DNA of 64,000 bases from an uncultured Hyphomonadaceae bacterium (lineage in GTDB: Bacteria > Pseudomonadota > Alphaproteobacteria > Caulobacterales > Hyphomonadaceae), in contig CALKFG010000004.1 of NCBI GenBank assembly GCA_938084575.1, forward strand, positions 124,001 through 188,000, given 5' to 3'. The position numbers were made by a program, and so were the translations under genes. Each line of letters starts with the position of its first letter. Position 1 is the first letter of the stretch. Of the stretch, positions 22,708 to 32,027 are shown piece after piece. The notes under the pieces were generated by a model. It did not search any database and had not been told where the DNA came from. It saw nothing but the letters and a program-made list of their open reading frames with translations.

Positions 22708-23997
22708 ATGAAAATACTTGTTATCGGCTCCGGCGGGCGTGAGCATGCGCTGGCCTGGAAAATTCGCCAGTCGCCGCTCGTCGACGACGTTTTTTGCGCC
22801 CCAGGCAATCCAGGTATGGACGCGATCGGTCCATGTTTTGATGTCGACCCGACGGATCTGCACACCATGCAGGAGCTTGTCCTTCAGGTCTCTCCGGATC
22901 TGGTCGTGATTGGACCAGAGGCTCCGCTCGCTGCGGGATTGTCGGATGCTCTCAGGGCGCGTGGCTTTGATGTGTTCGGTCCAAGCCAGCAGGCTGCGCA
23001 GCTGGAAAGTTCCAAAGGGTTCGCGAAAGATCTGATGACGAAGTATCAGATCCCGACCGCGGCCTATGGGCGTTTCACCGATCTCACTGAGGCGCTTGAT
23101 TATCTCGAGACCCTGGCTCCGCCTTACGTCATCAAGGCCGATGGACTGGCAGCGGGCAAAGGGGTTGTGATTTGCGATTCCCTCGAAACGGCGGAAAACG
23201 AAGTCGAAGCCATGATGACCGGAAAATTCGGACCAGCTTCCAGCGAAATCGTCATTGAAGAATTTATGCAGGGTGAGGAAGCGTCCATCTTTGTTCTCAC
23301 CGACGGTGACGGCGCCCTTTATCTGCCCAGTGTGCAGGACCATAAGCGGGTCGGCGAAGGTGATACGGGCCCAAATACCGGTGGAATGGGCGCTTATGCC
23401 CCGGCACCGGTTGTGACGCCCAGAATATTGGAACTGGTTCAGACCCTCATCGCTGAACCCCTGATTGCCGGCATGGCGGAAGACGGGATGCCGTATCAGG
23501 GCGTGCTCTATATCGGGATCATGGTGACGGAGAGCGGCCCCCGAGTTGTTGAATTCAATGCCCGCTTCGGAGACCCGGAATGTCAGGCCCTTATGGCCGG
23601 AATGTCCGGCGATATTGTTCCCGCACTGCTGATCTGCGCAACCGGCGGACTGGCCCTTGCCCATCGCCAGATCGCTGAGATGATGGGATTGCAGGATTTC
23701 CGACCTGCAGCGACGGTTGTGATGGCGTCTAAGGGATATCCCGAGGCCTATGAAAAGGGCAGCCCGATCAAGGGGATCGAAACGGCTGAAAAGGTTGACG
23801 GTGTGACCGTGTTTCAGGCTGGCACCTCAGTCGATGCAGCAGGGCAATTGGTCTCAAATGGTGGTCGGGTTCTCGCTGTCACTTCGACGGGGGAAACCCT
23901 GGAGGCTGCCTTTACCAATGCCTATGCCGGTATTGGCCATATTGACTGGCCCGGTGGGTTCTACCGGCAGGATATTGGCTGGCGCGTCCGTGGATGA
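22708..23997 (+). CDS. purD: Phosphoribosylamine-glycine ligase
   Basis: A 429-residue ATP-grasp enzyme of purine synthesis, joining glycine to phosphoribosylamine. It begins MKILVIGSGGREHALAWKI, the family hallmark, followed by GPEAPLAAGLSDALR, YVIKADGLAAGKGVVIC, GEEASIFVLTDG, GEGDTGPNTGGMGAYAPAP and EFNARFGDPECQAL. I chose the ATG at 22708, which fits all homologues; the frame is open upstream to 22585 but that part is not PurD. Its stop overlaps the next gene's start (ATGA). Confidence 0.97.
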   Translation: MKILVIGSGGREHALAWKIRQSPLVDDVFCAPGNPGMDAIGPCFDVDPTDLHTMQELVLQVSPDLVVIGPEAPLAAGLSDALRARGFDVFGPSQQAAQLESSKGFAKDLMTKYQIPTAAYGRFTDLTEALDYLETLAPPYVIKADGLAAGKGVVICDSLETAENEVEAMMTGKFGPASSEIVIEEFMQGEEASIFVLTDGDGALYLPSVQDHKRVGEGDTGPNTGGMGAYAPAPVVTPRILELVQTLIAEPLIAGMAEDGMPYQGVLYIGIMVTESGPRVVEFNARFGDPECQALMAGMSGDIVPALLICATGGLALAHRQIAEMMGLQDFRPAATVVMASKGYPEAYEKGSPIKGIETAEKVDGVTVFQAGTSVDAAGQLVSNGGRVLAVTSTGETLEAAFTNAYAGIGHIDWPGGFYRQDIGWRVRG

Positions 23998-24377
23998 GTC
24001 GACCTGAAAGGGATCTGGATCGGCTTTTCGTGAAGTTGCAGGTCTTTCGGCATGAAGGGCTGTGGGTGTATGACATGACCTCGGACGATGCGCCCTTGCC
24101 GGGGCGTATTTTCCAGTTCCGCGAACGGGAAGGGTGGAGCCAGCTCCGTCCCGCTCTGGCGGAAGATCAGCTTGAAGACCGATGGGTATGGCTGGAACTG
24201 TCAGTCCATTCCGATCTCCACGCGGTCGGGTTCATGGCCCGGATCTCTGCGGCCCTTACTGCGGCCGGCGTGCCCTGCAATGTTGTCGCCGCCCTGAACC
24301 ACGATCACCTGTTCGTGCCAGAAGCTTTGTGCGAAAGAGCCATGGTGACCTTGTCGGCACTCCGGACAGAAGGCTGA
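23994..24377 (+). CDS. ACT-domain protein (ACT_3/DUF2241 type)
   Basis: A 127-residue protein with a C-terminal ACT-like domain: WVWLELSVHSDLHAVGFMAR, then AGVPCNVVAALNHDHLFVP. The FQFREREGW segment before it is also typical of these small stand-alone ACT proteins. ACT domains bind amino acids or purines for feedback control. The start overlaps the purD stop by four bases, so it is translated with purD, perhaps to modulate it or a related step; that link is inference. Confidence 0.8.
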   Translation: MSRPERDLDRLFVKLQVFRHEGLWVYDMTSDDAPLPGRIFQFREREGWSQLRPALAEDQLEDRWVWLELSVHSDLHAVGFMARISAALTAAGVPCNVVAALNHDHLFVPEALCERAMVTLSALRTEG

Positions 24378-24449
24378 CGTTAGGGCCGGTATTGTCGCCC
24401 CCCGCCGCTACCGTTAGCCTGCTTTTTTAATCAGATAGGGGAGGTGCGC

Positions 24450-25538
24450 ATGGATACAGACACCAGTGCTCAGGAGCTGTTCACCGGCACAAAGCCTGTT
24501 GCGGAATCGCATATGTTTGACGAGGCCCGGCTTGCGGCCTGGATGGTTGAGAATGTCGAGGGCTATCAAGGGCCTCTGGAGGTGCGTCAATTCAAAGGCG
24601 GCCAGTCAAACCCAACCTATCAACTTGTCACACCCGAACAGAAATATGTCCTGCGGCGCAAGCCGCCTGGAAAATTGCTTCCCTCTGCCCACGCGGTTGA
24701 TCGCGAGTTTCGCGTGATCTCGGCGCTATATCCTCTTGGATACCCGGTCGCCCGTCCTTTCGGACTGTGTGAGGACGACTCTGTTATCGGCACGATGTTT
24801 TATGTCATGGACATGGTCGAAGGTCGGATTCTCTGGGACGGGACGCTGCCCGGCATGGCGCCTGATCAGAGGCGCGCGATTTACGAAGCGAAAGTCAAGA
24901 CATTTGCCGACCTTCATAATGTCGACTGGCGTCAGGCCGGCCTCGAAGGCTTTGGTAAGGAAGGGGACTATGTTGCCCGCCAGATCCACCGTTGGACGAA
25001 ACAATACCAGCTGTCGGAAACGCGAACCCTGGAGGACATGAACCGGCTGATTGACTGGTTGCCAAAGAACATTCCCACCGATGACACTACGACAATCGTG
25101 CATGGAGATTATCGGCTCGATAATATGGTCCTGCATCCGACCGAGCCCCGTGTTATTGCGGTTCTGGACTGGGAATTGTGTACGCTTGGCGATCCGCTGG
25201 CTGATTTTTCCTATCACTTGATGAACTGGGTGATGCCGAGCAGTGATCCGGGCCGGGGCGCGCTGGTCGATATAGAAGACCTGTCATCCTATGGAATCCC
25301 GACCCTTGAGGACTATGTCGAGCTCTATTGCCAGCATACCGGACGCTCCGGTCTGCCCGACCTAAACTACTATTTTGCCTATAATGGGTTCCGTCTTGCG
25401 GGGATTCTACAGGGCATTATCGGGCGGGTCCGAGATGGTACGGCGTCGAATGCCAATGCGGCGGCGATGGAAGCCCGTGTCGAACCGCTGGCGGCTTTTG
25501 CGGCAGACTTTGCACGACGGGCGGGCATGCAAGGCTAA
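24450..25538 (+). CDS. Phosphotransferase, acyl-CoA dehydrogenase-associated (ACAD10/FadE36-like)
   Basis: A 362-residue protein of the aminoglycoside phosphotransferase (APH) kinase-like fold. It shows QFKGGQSNPTYQL and YVLRRKPPGKLLPSAH (ATP-binding part), VHGDYRLDNMVLHP (catalytic loop with HGD and N) and VLDWELCTLGDPLADF (Mg-binding D). In other bacteria such kinases sit with acyl-CoA dehydrogenases and phosphorylate 4-hydroxyacyl-CoA in 4-hydroxy acid degradation; here no dehydrogenase is adjacent. GGGGAGG at 24438-24444 supports ATG 24450. Confidence 0.88.
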   Translation: MDTDTSAQELFTGTKPVAESHMFDEARLAAWMVENVEGYQGPLEVRQFKGGQSNPTYQLVTPEQKYVLRRKPPGKLLPSAHAVDREFRVISALYPLGYPVARPFGLCEDDSVIGTMFYVMDMVEGRILWDGTLPGMAPDQRRAIYEAKVKTFADLHNVDWRQAGLEGFGKEGDYVARQIHRWTKQYQLSETRTLEDMNRLIDWLPKNIPTDDTTTIVHGDYRLDNMVLHPTEPRVIAVLDWELCTLGDPLADFSYHLMNWVMPSSDPGRGALVDIEDLSSYGIPTLEDYVELYCQHTGRSGLPDLNYYFAYNGFRLAGILQGIIGRVRDGTASNANAAAMEARVEPLAAFAADFARRAGMQG

Positions 25539-25544
25539 TACCGG

Positions 25545-26399
25545 TTACCGGCATCCGGCAGAGACCAGATCTCTCTTAAAAACATAGGTCTGGTCACTAA
25601 TCGGCAAGGTGACATCCTTGTATGCCGTATTTTCCGGGGCACTCCAGGTCCCGGCGAAGGCCTCCAGCCGGGTTAGCCGGTCTCCCAGAAACGCCCGCAA
25701 ATGGTCTGCGTCCAACATGCCCCAATATGCCTTGGGGGCGAGGCGACAGGTCCAGCCACTGGCGTCCCGATACATGCGGTCGCTCACCGACTGAATAAAC
25801 CCGATATCCACCGCCTGGCCCTCGAGGTGGTCGCGCATGTGTGTGCGACCACTCTGATGAAGAACATAGTCGAAGTCATACCCGAGCTGCGCCGCCATAA
25901 TCTCGGCGCGGTTGGGCTCCTGACCGTCACGGCGCCAGCCGAACCATGTCCGGTAGTCCATCATGGTTATGCCATGCACCGCGATGTGAGCCGTTCTGTG
26001 AATGCCGACTTCGTTCAGGCCCGGCAACAGCACCATAGCACAGGCAGACATACAGGGTCCCGCGATGATGGCGGGTTCATCACGCGTATCCAGAATCGTG
26101 CTCATCAGGCGCGCGGTAGCGACATTCCCACCGGGTGAGGTAAGAATGATGTGCCGCGCCGCAGGGATCTCATTGAGTTTAAAAAATTGCTCAGGAAAAA
26201 TTGGGGCATTGTAGCAAAGCGTCTGATCCGATTCGAAGAAGGTTACCCCTGGCGTGGCCAGGCACCGCTCAACCTGGCGATCGAGTACCGGATCAGACGG
26301 ATCAAAGAGCGGTTCAGCTGAGGCTGCCAAACATGACAGGCCAAGGCCGAACAAGGCAGCCCGAAGACGAACCGCCCCGAGGGCGCCGCGCTTAAGCAT
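25545..26399 (-). CDS. Secreted protein with ClpP-like fold
   Basis: A 284-residue exported protein. The start MLKRGALGAVRLRAALFG to CLAASAEP is a signal peptide. The middle has ILTSPGGNVATARLMSTIL followed by GPCMSACAMVLLPG and IHRTAHIAVHGITMMD. This is the pattern of ClpP/SppA-fold proteins: SPGG holds the oxyanion site, the Ser of CxSAC is in nucleophile position, and H of AVHG in the base position. It may be a periplasmic serine protease, or a non-catalytic relative. The start at 26399 has GGAAG eight bases upstream; two further ATGs (26417 and 26540) lie in frame. Substrate unknown. Confidence 0.75.
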   Translation of the reverse strand: MLKRGALGAVRLRAALFGLGLSCLAASAEPLFDPSDPVLDRQVERCLATPGVTFFESDQTLCYNAPIFPEQFFKLNEIPAARHIILTSPGGNVATARLMSTILDTRDEPAIIAGPCMSACAMVLLPGLNEVGIHRTAHIAVHGITMMDYRTWFGWRRDGQEPNRAEIMAAQLGYDFDYVLHQSGRTHMRDHLEGQAVDIGFIQSVSDRMYRDASGWTCRLAPKAYWGMLDADHLRAFLGDRLTRLEAFAGTWSAPENTAYKDVTLPISDQTYVFKRDLVSAGCR

Positions 26400-26569
26400 G
26401 ATTTTTCTTCCCGGCATGGTGCATTCCAAATTGGTTCGCGAGGGGGCCAGTTTCTTTGACCCTTGTATCAGGACGATACTGGACTGTCCGACGCAAGAGG
26501 GGCTAGCTGCAGGACTGTGATTTGTTGTCTGATCCGGCACTTAATTTGAAGTCAAGATAAGGAACCAGT

Positions 26570-27757
26570 ATGAAGGCCTTGATTGCCGGAGCCGGAATTG
26601 GCGGGCTGACCACTGCATTGGCCTTTGATCGACTGGGCATGGAGGCACAGGTCATCGAGCGTGCACCCGTGCTGAGCGAGGTCGGTGCCGGCATCCAGCT
26701 GAGCCCCAATGCGATGAAGGTGTTGAATCTGCTGGGATTGGAACACGCGATCAGGGCCAAAGCGTTTGAACCGGAGGCGCTGGAAATGCGGCTCGGCCGA
26801 TCGGGGCACCGCCTGTTTCGAATTCCGGTTGGGCGACAGGCCCGTCACAATTGGGGTGCGCCCTATCTGCATATCCATCGCAGTGACTTACTGGAGGTGC
26901 TGTTGGCTGCGGTTTCGCGAACCGACAGGGTTAAGCTTTGTCTTGGGCGGGGCGTGCTCGGGTATGAAACCGGCCTGGATGAGGTCTCGGTCTATCTGGA
27001 TAGTGGCGACCGAGCGGTGGGTGACCTCCTGATCGGTGCGGACGGGCTTCATTCCACGGTACGCACCCAGATGCTTGGCCCGGAATCGCCCGTTTTTACG
27101 GGGAACCTTGCCTGGCGGGCTGTTGTGCCGACGGCCCGCCTTGGCGCGCTTGTTCCACCGCCCACAGCGTGTGTCTGGGTCGGCCCAAATCGTCACGCCG
27201 TGACTTATCTTTTGCGGCAAGGCGAATTGGCTAACTTTGTTGGGGTGGTTGAAGCCGGCCTTGACGGGATCGAGTCGTGGACCGCCCCTGGGTCAAGCGC
27301 TCAGGCTTTGGCGGATTTTGAAGGCTGGTCGCCTGTTTTGGAAACGCTCATCCGTAAGGCGGGAACACTTTATCGCTGGCCACTTTTTGATCGCCCCGAC
27401 CTCCCGCACTGGCATGATGGCCGGACAGTACTGCTGGGCGATGCGGCCCATCCGACGTTGCCCTTTATGGCGCAGGGCGCCGCCATGGCCATTGAGGACT
27501 CCCATGTCCTGGCCGAGCTTTGTCGGGACGTTGGCCCATCCAAAGCCGTCGCAGGCTTGCATAAGCTTCGGTCAAAACGCACCGGTCGTATCAGAAACGC
27601 ATCCCGCGCCAATATGAAGACGTTTCACCGAGCAACCGCCCTGTCACGTGTGGCAACCTATGGCCCGATGTGGGTTGCAGGCCATGTCCTGCCCGATATG
27701 GTCCGGGCACGTCAGGATTGGATCTATGGCCACGATGTGACCTCGCAGGGCGGATGA
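26570..27757 (+). CDS. FAD-dependent aromatic-type monooxygenase
   Basis: A 395-residue class A flavoprotein hydroxylase, like salicylate or 6-hydroxynicotinate hydroxylase. It has GAGIGGLTTALAFDRLGMEA (FAD-binding), GADGLHSTVR (the DG motif), and GDAAHPTLPFMAQGAAMAIED (second FAD motif). NAD(P)H reduces FAD and one oxygen atom goes to the ring of an aromatic substrate. AAGGAA precedes the ATG. It is alone, without ring-cleavage genes, so the substrate is open; a ubiquinone-type hydroxylase is less likely given the sequence pattern. Confidence 0.88.
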   Translation: MKALIAGAGIGGLTTALAFDRLGMEAQVIERAPVLSEVGAGIQLSPNAMKVLNLLGLEHAIRAKAFEPEALEMRLGRSGHRLFRIPVGRQARHNWGAPYLHIHRSDLLEVLLAAVSRTDRVKLCLGRGVLGYETGLDEVSVYLDSGDRAVGDLLIGADGLHSTVRTQMLGPESPVFTGNLAWRAVVPTARLGALVPPPTACVWVGPNRHAVTYLLRQGELANFVGVVEAGLDGIESWTAPGSSAQALADFEGWSPVLETLIRKAGTLYRWPLFDRPDLPHWHDGRTVLLGDAAHPTLPFMAQGAAMAIEDSHVLAELCRDVGPSKAVAGLHKLRSKRTGRIRNASRANMKTFHRATALSRVATYGPMWVAGHVLPDMVRARQDWIYGHDVTSQGG

Positions 27758-27871
27758 ATATCGTTTAGCGCCTCTGCCGGTATTGTTCCGGCATACATAT
27801 CGGGCTTTAGTCTCGTCAATCTGTAACCCTGCTGTCGGCGTGTCTGACGCTCAGTATCGCGGAGACCTTTC

Positions 27872-28297
27872 ATGGCCCAATCACGCTCTATCCTTCTTGG
27901 CCGCTTCTTGCTCGGTCTCTATTTTCTGCTTCCCGGTATCGCAAAATTCGCTGATCCCTCCCTTCATCTTGAGATGATGGACGCACATGGTGTAGCGCCT
28001 GCACTCTGGCTGCTCTGGATTGCTGGCGCAGCAAATCTTGTGGCCGGAGTGTCGCTGATCACCGGTCGGCATGTGCGCTTGGTCGCTTATGGCTGCATTC
28101 TGTATATTCTGCTGGTCAACCTGATGCTTCACGATTTTTGGAACTTTGAAGGCGCAACAGCCGAACGGGAACTGCAGAATTTCGTAAAGAATCTGGGGAT
28201 TCTGGCCGGTCTTCTGGTGTTGGCAGGGAGCAGTCCAAAAAGACGCCTGGCGCTGCAGACCTGGTGGCAGCGTGACAGCAGAGTGGCGTCCGGCTAA
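27872..28297 (+). CDS. DoxX-family membrane protein
   Basis: A 141-residue inner-membrane protein with four hydrophobic segments. RFLLGLYFLLPGIAKFADPS is the DoxX start; ANLVAGVSLITGRHVRLVAYG and LVNLMLHDFWNFEG follow. DoxX proteins are linked to thiosulfate-quinone oxidation in archaea and to redox or membrane homeostasis in bacteria; the specific role is unknown here. GGAGA sits upstream of the ATG. Confidence 0.85.
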   Translation: MAQSRSILLGRFLLGLYFLLPGIAKFADPSLHLEMMDAHGVAPALWLLWIAGAANLVAGVSLITGRHVRLVAYGCILYILLVNLMLHDFWNFEGATAERELQNFVKNLGILAGLLVLAGSSPKRRLALQTWWQRDSRVASG

Positions 28298-28394
28298 CCC
28301 GGCCGCCCTATCCGGACTGGCAGCTTCAGAAGCCCGTGGTTCTTGACACGTGACCTGTCGAGCATTTGTTTGGAGCCAGCTGGAGGGGGACACG

Positions 28395-29030
28395 ATGGCC
28401 GACACGAACTTTAAAATTGAGCCACTTTTCGCAGAGCCGGTATTCCGGATGAATGTTGCCTCGTCGATATCGCAGGAACAGGTGGTGGCGCTTCAGCAGC
28501 TCGCTATGGTCCAGAACCAGACCAATCTTATTTCTGACGACCTGTATATATTCCGTCGACCGGAATTCGCCTCTCTCGCAGAGGCGGTCCAGACGGCCCT
28601 GGATATTTATGCGAGGGAGGTTTTGGGCATACCACAGAGCCTTTATGTGACCCAGTCCTGGGCGCTGACCAATCCCCCGGGGGCCGGCATGCATGGCCAT
28701 ACGCATTCAAACTCGGTGGTCTCAGGGTCGCTTTACTATGCGCCTCTTCCCAACCCCACGGCGAATATGATTTTTGACCGGCATAAAACCTATCAGCAGA
28801 TACAGCTCAGGCCCGACGCCGCCCGAACGAATATCTTCAATGCGCCCTATCGGGTGGTGAAACCTGAACAGGGAGATATTATCCTTTTTGCGTCTGACAT
28901 GCAGCATCTGGTGGAACCCAATGCGAGCCAACAGCATCGCCATTCCATAGCCTTTAATTCCTTCATCAAGGGAGCCTTGGGTGACTATCGGAACGTGTCG
29001 GAACTAAAGCTTTCCGGGGAACCCAGCTAA
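28395..29030 (+). CDS. Putative 2-oxoglutarate/Fe(II) oxygenase (TIGR02466-like)
   Basis: A 211-residue protein. MHGHTHSNSVVSGSLYYAP carries two His of a possible HxH iron site, and HRHSIAFNSFIKG near the C-terminus supplies the distal His and Arg, in the arrangement of small cupin-like 2OG oxygenases. The family is known mainly from cyanophages and marine bacteria; its substrate is unknown. GGAGGGGG precedes the ATG at 28395. It lies after DoxX but 97 bases apart. Confidence 0.65.
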   Translation: MADTNFKIEPLFAEPVFRMNVASSISQEQVVALQQLAMVQNQTNLISDDLYIFRRPEFASLAEAVQTALDIYAREVLGIPQSLYVTQSWALTNPPGAGMHGHTHSNSVVSGSLYYAPLPNPTANMIFDRHKTYQQIQLRPDAARTNIFNAPYRVVKPEQGDIILFASDMQHLVEPNASQQHRHSIAFNSFIKGALGDYRNVSELKLSGEPS

Positions 29031-29056
29031 GCTTCACCGGCCTGTTACGGAAGGGG

Positions 29057-29794
29057 TCAGCTTTGTCCGATCCGTTTTTCTGCAAGTTTGGTGTAGATGT
29101 TGATTGCGGCGTCGAAAATATCGCGATCCGCGTCGGACACGGCCGGAAGGGCAGGGACAGTGTCGGCAAAGCCGGTGGACAGATTGACCCGGTCATACCA
29201 GTGCCTGGCCCAGATGCCGTCCTCAGGTTTTGGCCCCGGAGACCAGGCCAGCATTGCCCGGTCGAAGGGAATGCTCAGACCGGCGCACAGGTCCCGCAGA
29301 ACTCTGTCCGGCCGGGCCAGAACATCGTCGCTGTCAAGCACGACCGGGTCCTGACCGGTCAGTGCCCTGGCATGGTGATACAGCGCCAGCTGCCGCGGAT
29401 AGCCGAGCGCGTCGAGCGACACATTGTCCATTTTCCGCCGATAGGACGCGATCACGCGTGCCGGGTGCCGGATCAGAAAGGCATGCCGGGTTGCCGCCAT
29501 CCAGTCGAGCGGCATGTCCGGGATCATGTGGTGGGTCATATGCTTCTGATAGACGATCGGCGTGGCGCTCGGACCGGAGCTGAGCGCCACGCTGACCCGG
29601 GCCGGATCGCTGTCATGCACCCGCAGAATATCGTCGACGCAGGGATGGTCCAGACCCGTCATCGCCAGATAGGCGGCGTAAAAAGGTTCATCAATGCAGC
29701 GGGTATCCTGGCGTGACCCAAAGCTGCGCATCATGGCGGTCGACAGGTTGCGGGGGCCCGACCACATGGCAATGCGGATAATGTCGGTGCTCAT
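29057..29794 (-). CDS. Sulfotransferase-like protein
   Basis: A 245-residue protein with the PAPS-binding loop SGPRNLSTAMMRSFGSR near the start and the RHPARVIASYRRK block in the middle, both typical of sulfotransferases. Members of this type are often found beside branched-chain aminotransferase-like genes. The start overlaps the stop of the aminotransferase gene (ATGA), so the two are co-translated. What is sulfated, if anything, is unknown. Confidence 0.8.
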   Translation of the reverse strand: MSTDIIRIAMWSGPRNLSTAMMRSFGSRQDTRCIDEPFYAAYLAMTGLDHPCVDDILRVHDSDPARVSVALSSGPSATPIVYQKHMTHHMIPDMPLDWMAATRHAFLIRHPARVIASYRRKMDNVSLDALGYPRQLALYHHARALTGQDPVVLDSDDVLARPDRVLRDLCAGLSIPFDRAMLAWSPGPKPEDGIWARHWYDRVNLSTGFADTVPALPAVSDADRDIFDAAINIYTKLAEKRIGQS

Positions 29795-30717
29795 GCAATC
29801 GCCGTCAGGTTTTCCCCGACCAGCTCACTGTACAGCGCCGCGACCCGGCGGGTCAGCGGCCCGTCCAGCGTGGCGATGATGCGGCCGTCCACCTCCTTGA
29901 CCGGGCTGACGCCGGCAAAGGTGCCGGTCAGGAACACCTCGTCGGCGGCATAGACGTCGACCAGCGAAAAGCGTTTCTCATATACCGGGATCCCGGCACG
30001 TCGACAGACCGTCAGGATATTGCCCCTTGTAATGCCACCAAGGCAATATTCCGGCGGAGAGGTCCAGACCTCCCCGTCCCGCACAATGAAAAAGTGGGTC
30101 GAGTTGCACGTCGCGACGAAGCCGAGCGGGTCAAGCATGAGCGCCTCATCATAGCCGGCCTTCTCCGCCTGAATGCAGGCGAGAATGCAATTCAGCTTGG
30201 AATGGGAATTCAGCTTCTGGTCCTGTTCGGCCGGACCGGTGCGTCGGACGTGAACCGTGAACAGCCGGGCCCCCCTGGCGCGCACCGCGTCGAGCGGGAT
30301 CTTATATTCCGGTATAATTACCAGAGTTGGATCCGACTGGGTGAACCGGGGCGCCTGATAGGGGCTTTTCTTGTTGCCGCGCGTCAGCATCAGCCGGACG
30401 TGAACCCCATCATGCATCCCGTTGGCCTTGAGACAGTCCATAAGCTGTGTCCGGATGTCGGTGCGGGTCCATTTCGTGTCCATATCGAGTGCCTTTGCCC
30501 CGGCAAACAAACGATCAAGGTGGGCATCGAGAAAAGCAACGCCCCCCGCCCTGACGCGAAAGCCTTCCCATACGCCGTCACCGAACAGAAAGCCGGAATC
30601 AAAGACGGATACCGTCGCTTCATTGCGGTGGCACAAGTGCCCGTTCACCGACACCTGGACGTCGGCATTGCGGGCGTCTTCGATGTAATCATGGATTCCC
30701 TGTGGCGCGTCGGTCAT
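29791..30717 (-). CDS. Class IV PLP aminotransferase (branched-chain or D-amino acid type)
   Basis: A 308-residue pyridoxal-phosphate enzyme. FDSGFLFGDGVWEGFRVRAG, DAHLDRLFAGAKAL, and KLNSHSKLNCILACI (catalytic Lys) with EVFLTGTFAGVSPVKEVDGR are the class IV (IlvE/Dat/PabC) signature. GGAGG lies before the ATG. It forms a two-gene operon with the sulfotransferase. It may act on a branched-chain or D-amino acid; exact substrate cannot be told. Confidence 0.88.
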   Translation of the reverse strand: MTDAPQGIHDYIEDARNADVQVSVNGHLCHRNEATVSVFDSGFLFGDGVWEGFRVRAGGVAFLDAHLDRLFAGAKALDMDTKWTRTDIRTQLMDCLKANGMHDGVHVRLMLTRGNKKSPYQAPRFTQSDPTLVIIPEYKIPLDAVRARGARLFTVHVRRTGPAEQDQKLNSHSKLNCILACIQAEKAGYDEALMLDPLGFVATCNSTHFFIVRDGEVWTSPPEYCLGGITRGNILTVCRRAGIPVYEKRFSLVDVYAADEVFLTGTFAGVSPVKEVDGRIIATLDGPLTRRVAALYSELVGENLTAIA

Positions 30718-30863
30718 GGACAGTCCTCCTGGTCAGTTCAGGCCGCGCATCCCGACCGGCCCAGCGGCCGCGGCGCGGCGGAATAACGGGCAGTGTGGGC
30801 TGGAATCGGCCATGTGGAAAGGGCCGACATCACAGGCGGCCAGCCGGTCTCCCCCCGCCTAAA

Positions 30864-32027
30864 TCAGGCCGAGGAGGCCAAATGGGCCAGTAGTTTTGTG
30901 AAGATATCAACGCCCTGTGAAAGTTGGCCCTGGTCAAGATACTCGTTCGGCATGTGCGCCTGGTCAATTGATCCGGGACCGCAAATGATCGCCGGCATAC
31001 CGGCGTTCTGAAACTGTCCGGCTTCGGTTGTATAGGGGACGGCGCGCCGCGCATTGTCACCGGTCAGGGCACGCACAAGCGCCTCGGCCGGATTTCCGGG
31101 CACAACCGACAGGGCCGGGACATCGGTCACACAGTGAACGGCCACGCCACATCCGGGAAACTGGCCCTTTAACCGGGCATCAAGGGCCGATGCGGCCTGC
31201 AGGAACGGCGCCAGAATCCGATCTGGATCGACCCCGTCCGGGCACCTCAGATCGAACTGAAACCGGCACTCGCGTGCCAGAATATTGACCGCCGTTCCTC
31301 CCTGCAGGGTTCCGATACTCAGGGTCGGATAGGGCGGATTCATGTCGGCATCCAGGTACCGTGTTTCCGGCAAAGCCTTCTGAATCTCACGCAGCAGCGC
31401 CAGCAGCTCTATGGCCTCGCCAATCGCTGAAACACCCAGATGGGACAGACTCGAATGGGCTTCCTGCCCGGTCACAACAACCTCGGTCAGACGAAGTCCC
31501 TTATGAGCGGACACCACCTTCCAGAGCGTCGGCTCACCGACCCAGACGGCGTCGGGGCGCGCCCCTGCGGCGACAATCTGGTCAATCATGGCCGGTGCGC
31601 CCTGACATCCCACTTCTTCATCATATGAAAACGCGAAATGGACCGGTCGGTCGAGGTCCATCCTCGCCAGGCTCGGCGCAAAGGCCAGGCAAAGGGCAAT
31701 AAAGGCCTTCATATCGCTGGTGCCGCGGCCGTAAAAACGTCCCTCACGCAAGGTCAGAACAAAGGGGTCAGTTTGCCAGTCCTGGCCGTCCACAGGCACG
31801 ACATCGGTGTGCCCGGACAACACCAGTCCACCCTGCCGGTCGGGTCCAAAGCGAACCCAGAGATTGGCCTTGTCGCCCTGCGCATTTGGGATCCGCGTGC
31901 ATTTGGCCCCCAGCCCGGACAGATGGCTTTCAATCCAGCCGATCAGGTCGAGGTTCGACTGGCGCGACACCGTATCAAAACGGATCAGTTTCTCAAGAAG
32001 TCCGGTCACGATGGGAAGTGAGGTCAT
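30864..32027 (-). CDS. argE: Acetylornithine deacetylase
   Basis: A 387-residue zinc deacetylase of the M20A family that frees ornithine from N-acetylornithine in arginine synthesis. It has LEKLIRFDTVSRQSN, LSGHTDVVPVDGQDWQTDPF (metal ligand HTD), GRGTSDMKAFIALCLAF, DEEVGCQGAPAM, and CGPGSIDQAHMPNEY (C-terminal His ligand). The ATG at 32027 fits homologues; the frame is open upstream but unlike ArgE. Related succinyl-diaminopimelate desuccinylase is an alternative, but the CGPGSIDQAHMPNEY ending is ArgE-like. Confidence 0.9.
   Translation of the reverse strand: MTSLPIVTGLLEKLIRFDTVSRQSNLDLIGWIESHLSGLGAKCTRIPNAQGDKANLWVRFGPDRQGGLVLSGHTDVVPVDGQDWQTDPFVLTLREGRFYGRGTSDMKAFIALCLAFAPSLARMDLDRPVHFAFSYDEEVGCQGAPAMIDQIVAAGARPDAVWVGEPTLWKVVSAHKGLRLTEVVVTGQEAHSSLSHLGVSAIGEAIELLALLREIQKALPETRYLDADMNPPYPTLSIGTLQGGTAVNILARECRFQFDLRCPDGVDPDRILAPFLQAASALDARLKGQFPGCGVAVHCVTDVPALSVVPGNPAEALVRALTGDNARRAVPYTTEAGQFQNAGMPAIICGPGSIDQAHMPNEYLDQGQLSQGVDIFTKLLAHLASSA

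Noticed and set aside
26465-26479. GTATC-N5-GATAC in the divergent promoter of the ClpP-like and monooxygenase genes
   Set aside because: Five-base arms are expected by chance at this length; no further support.
27775-27793. TGCCGG/CCGGCA hairpin after the flavin monooxygenase as terminator
   Set aside because: Six-base stem with no T-run; too weak.
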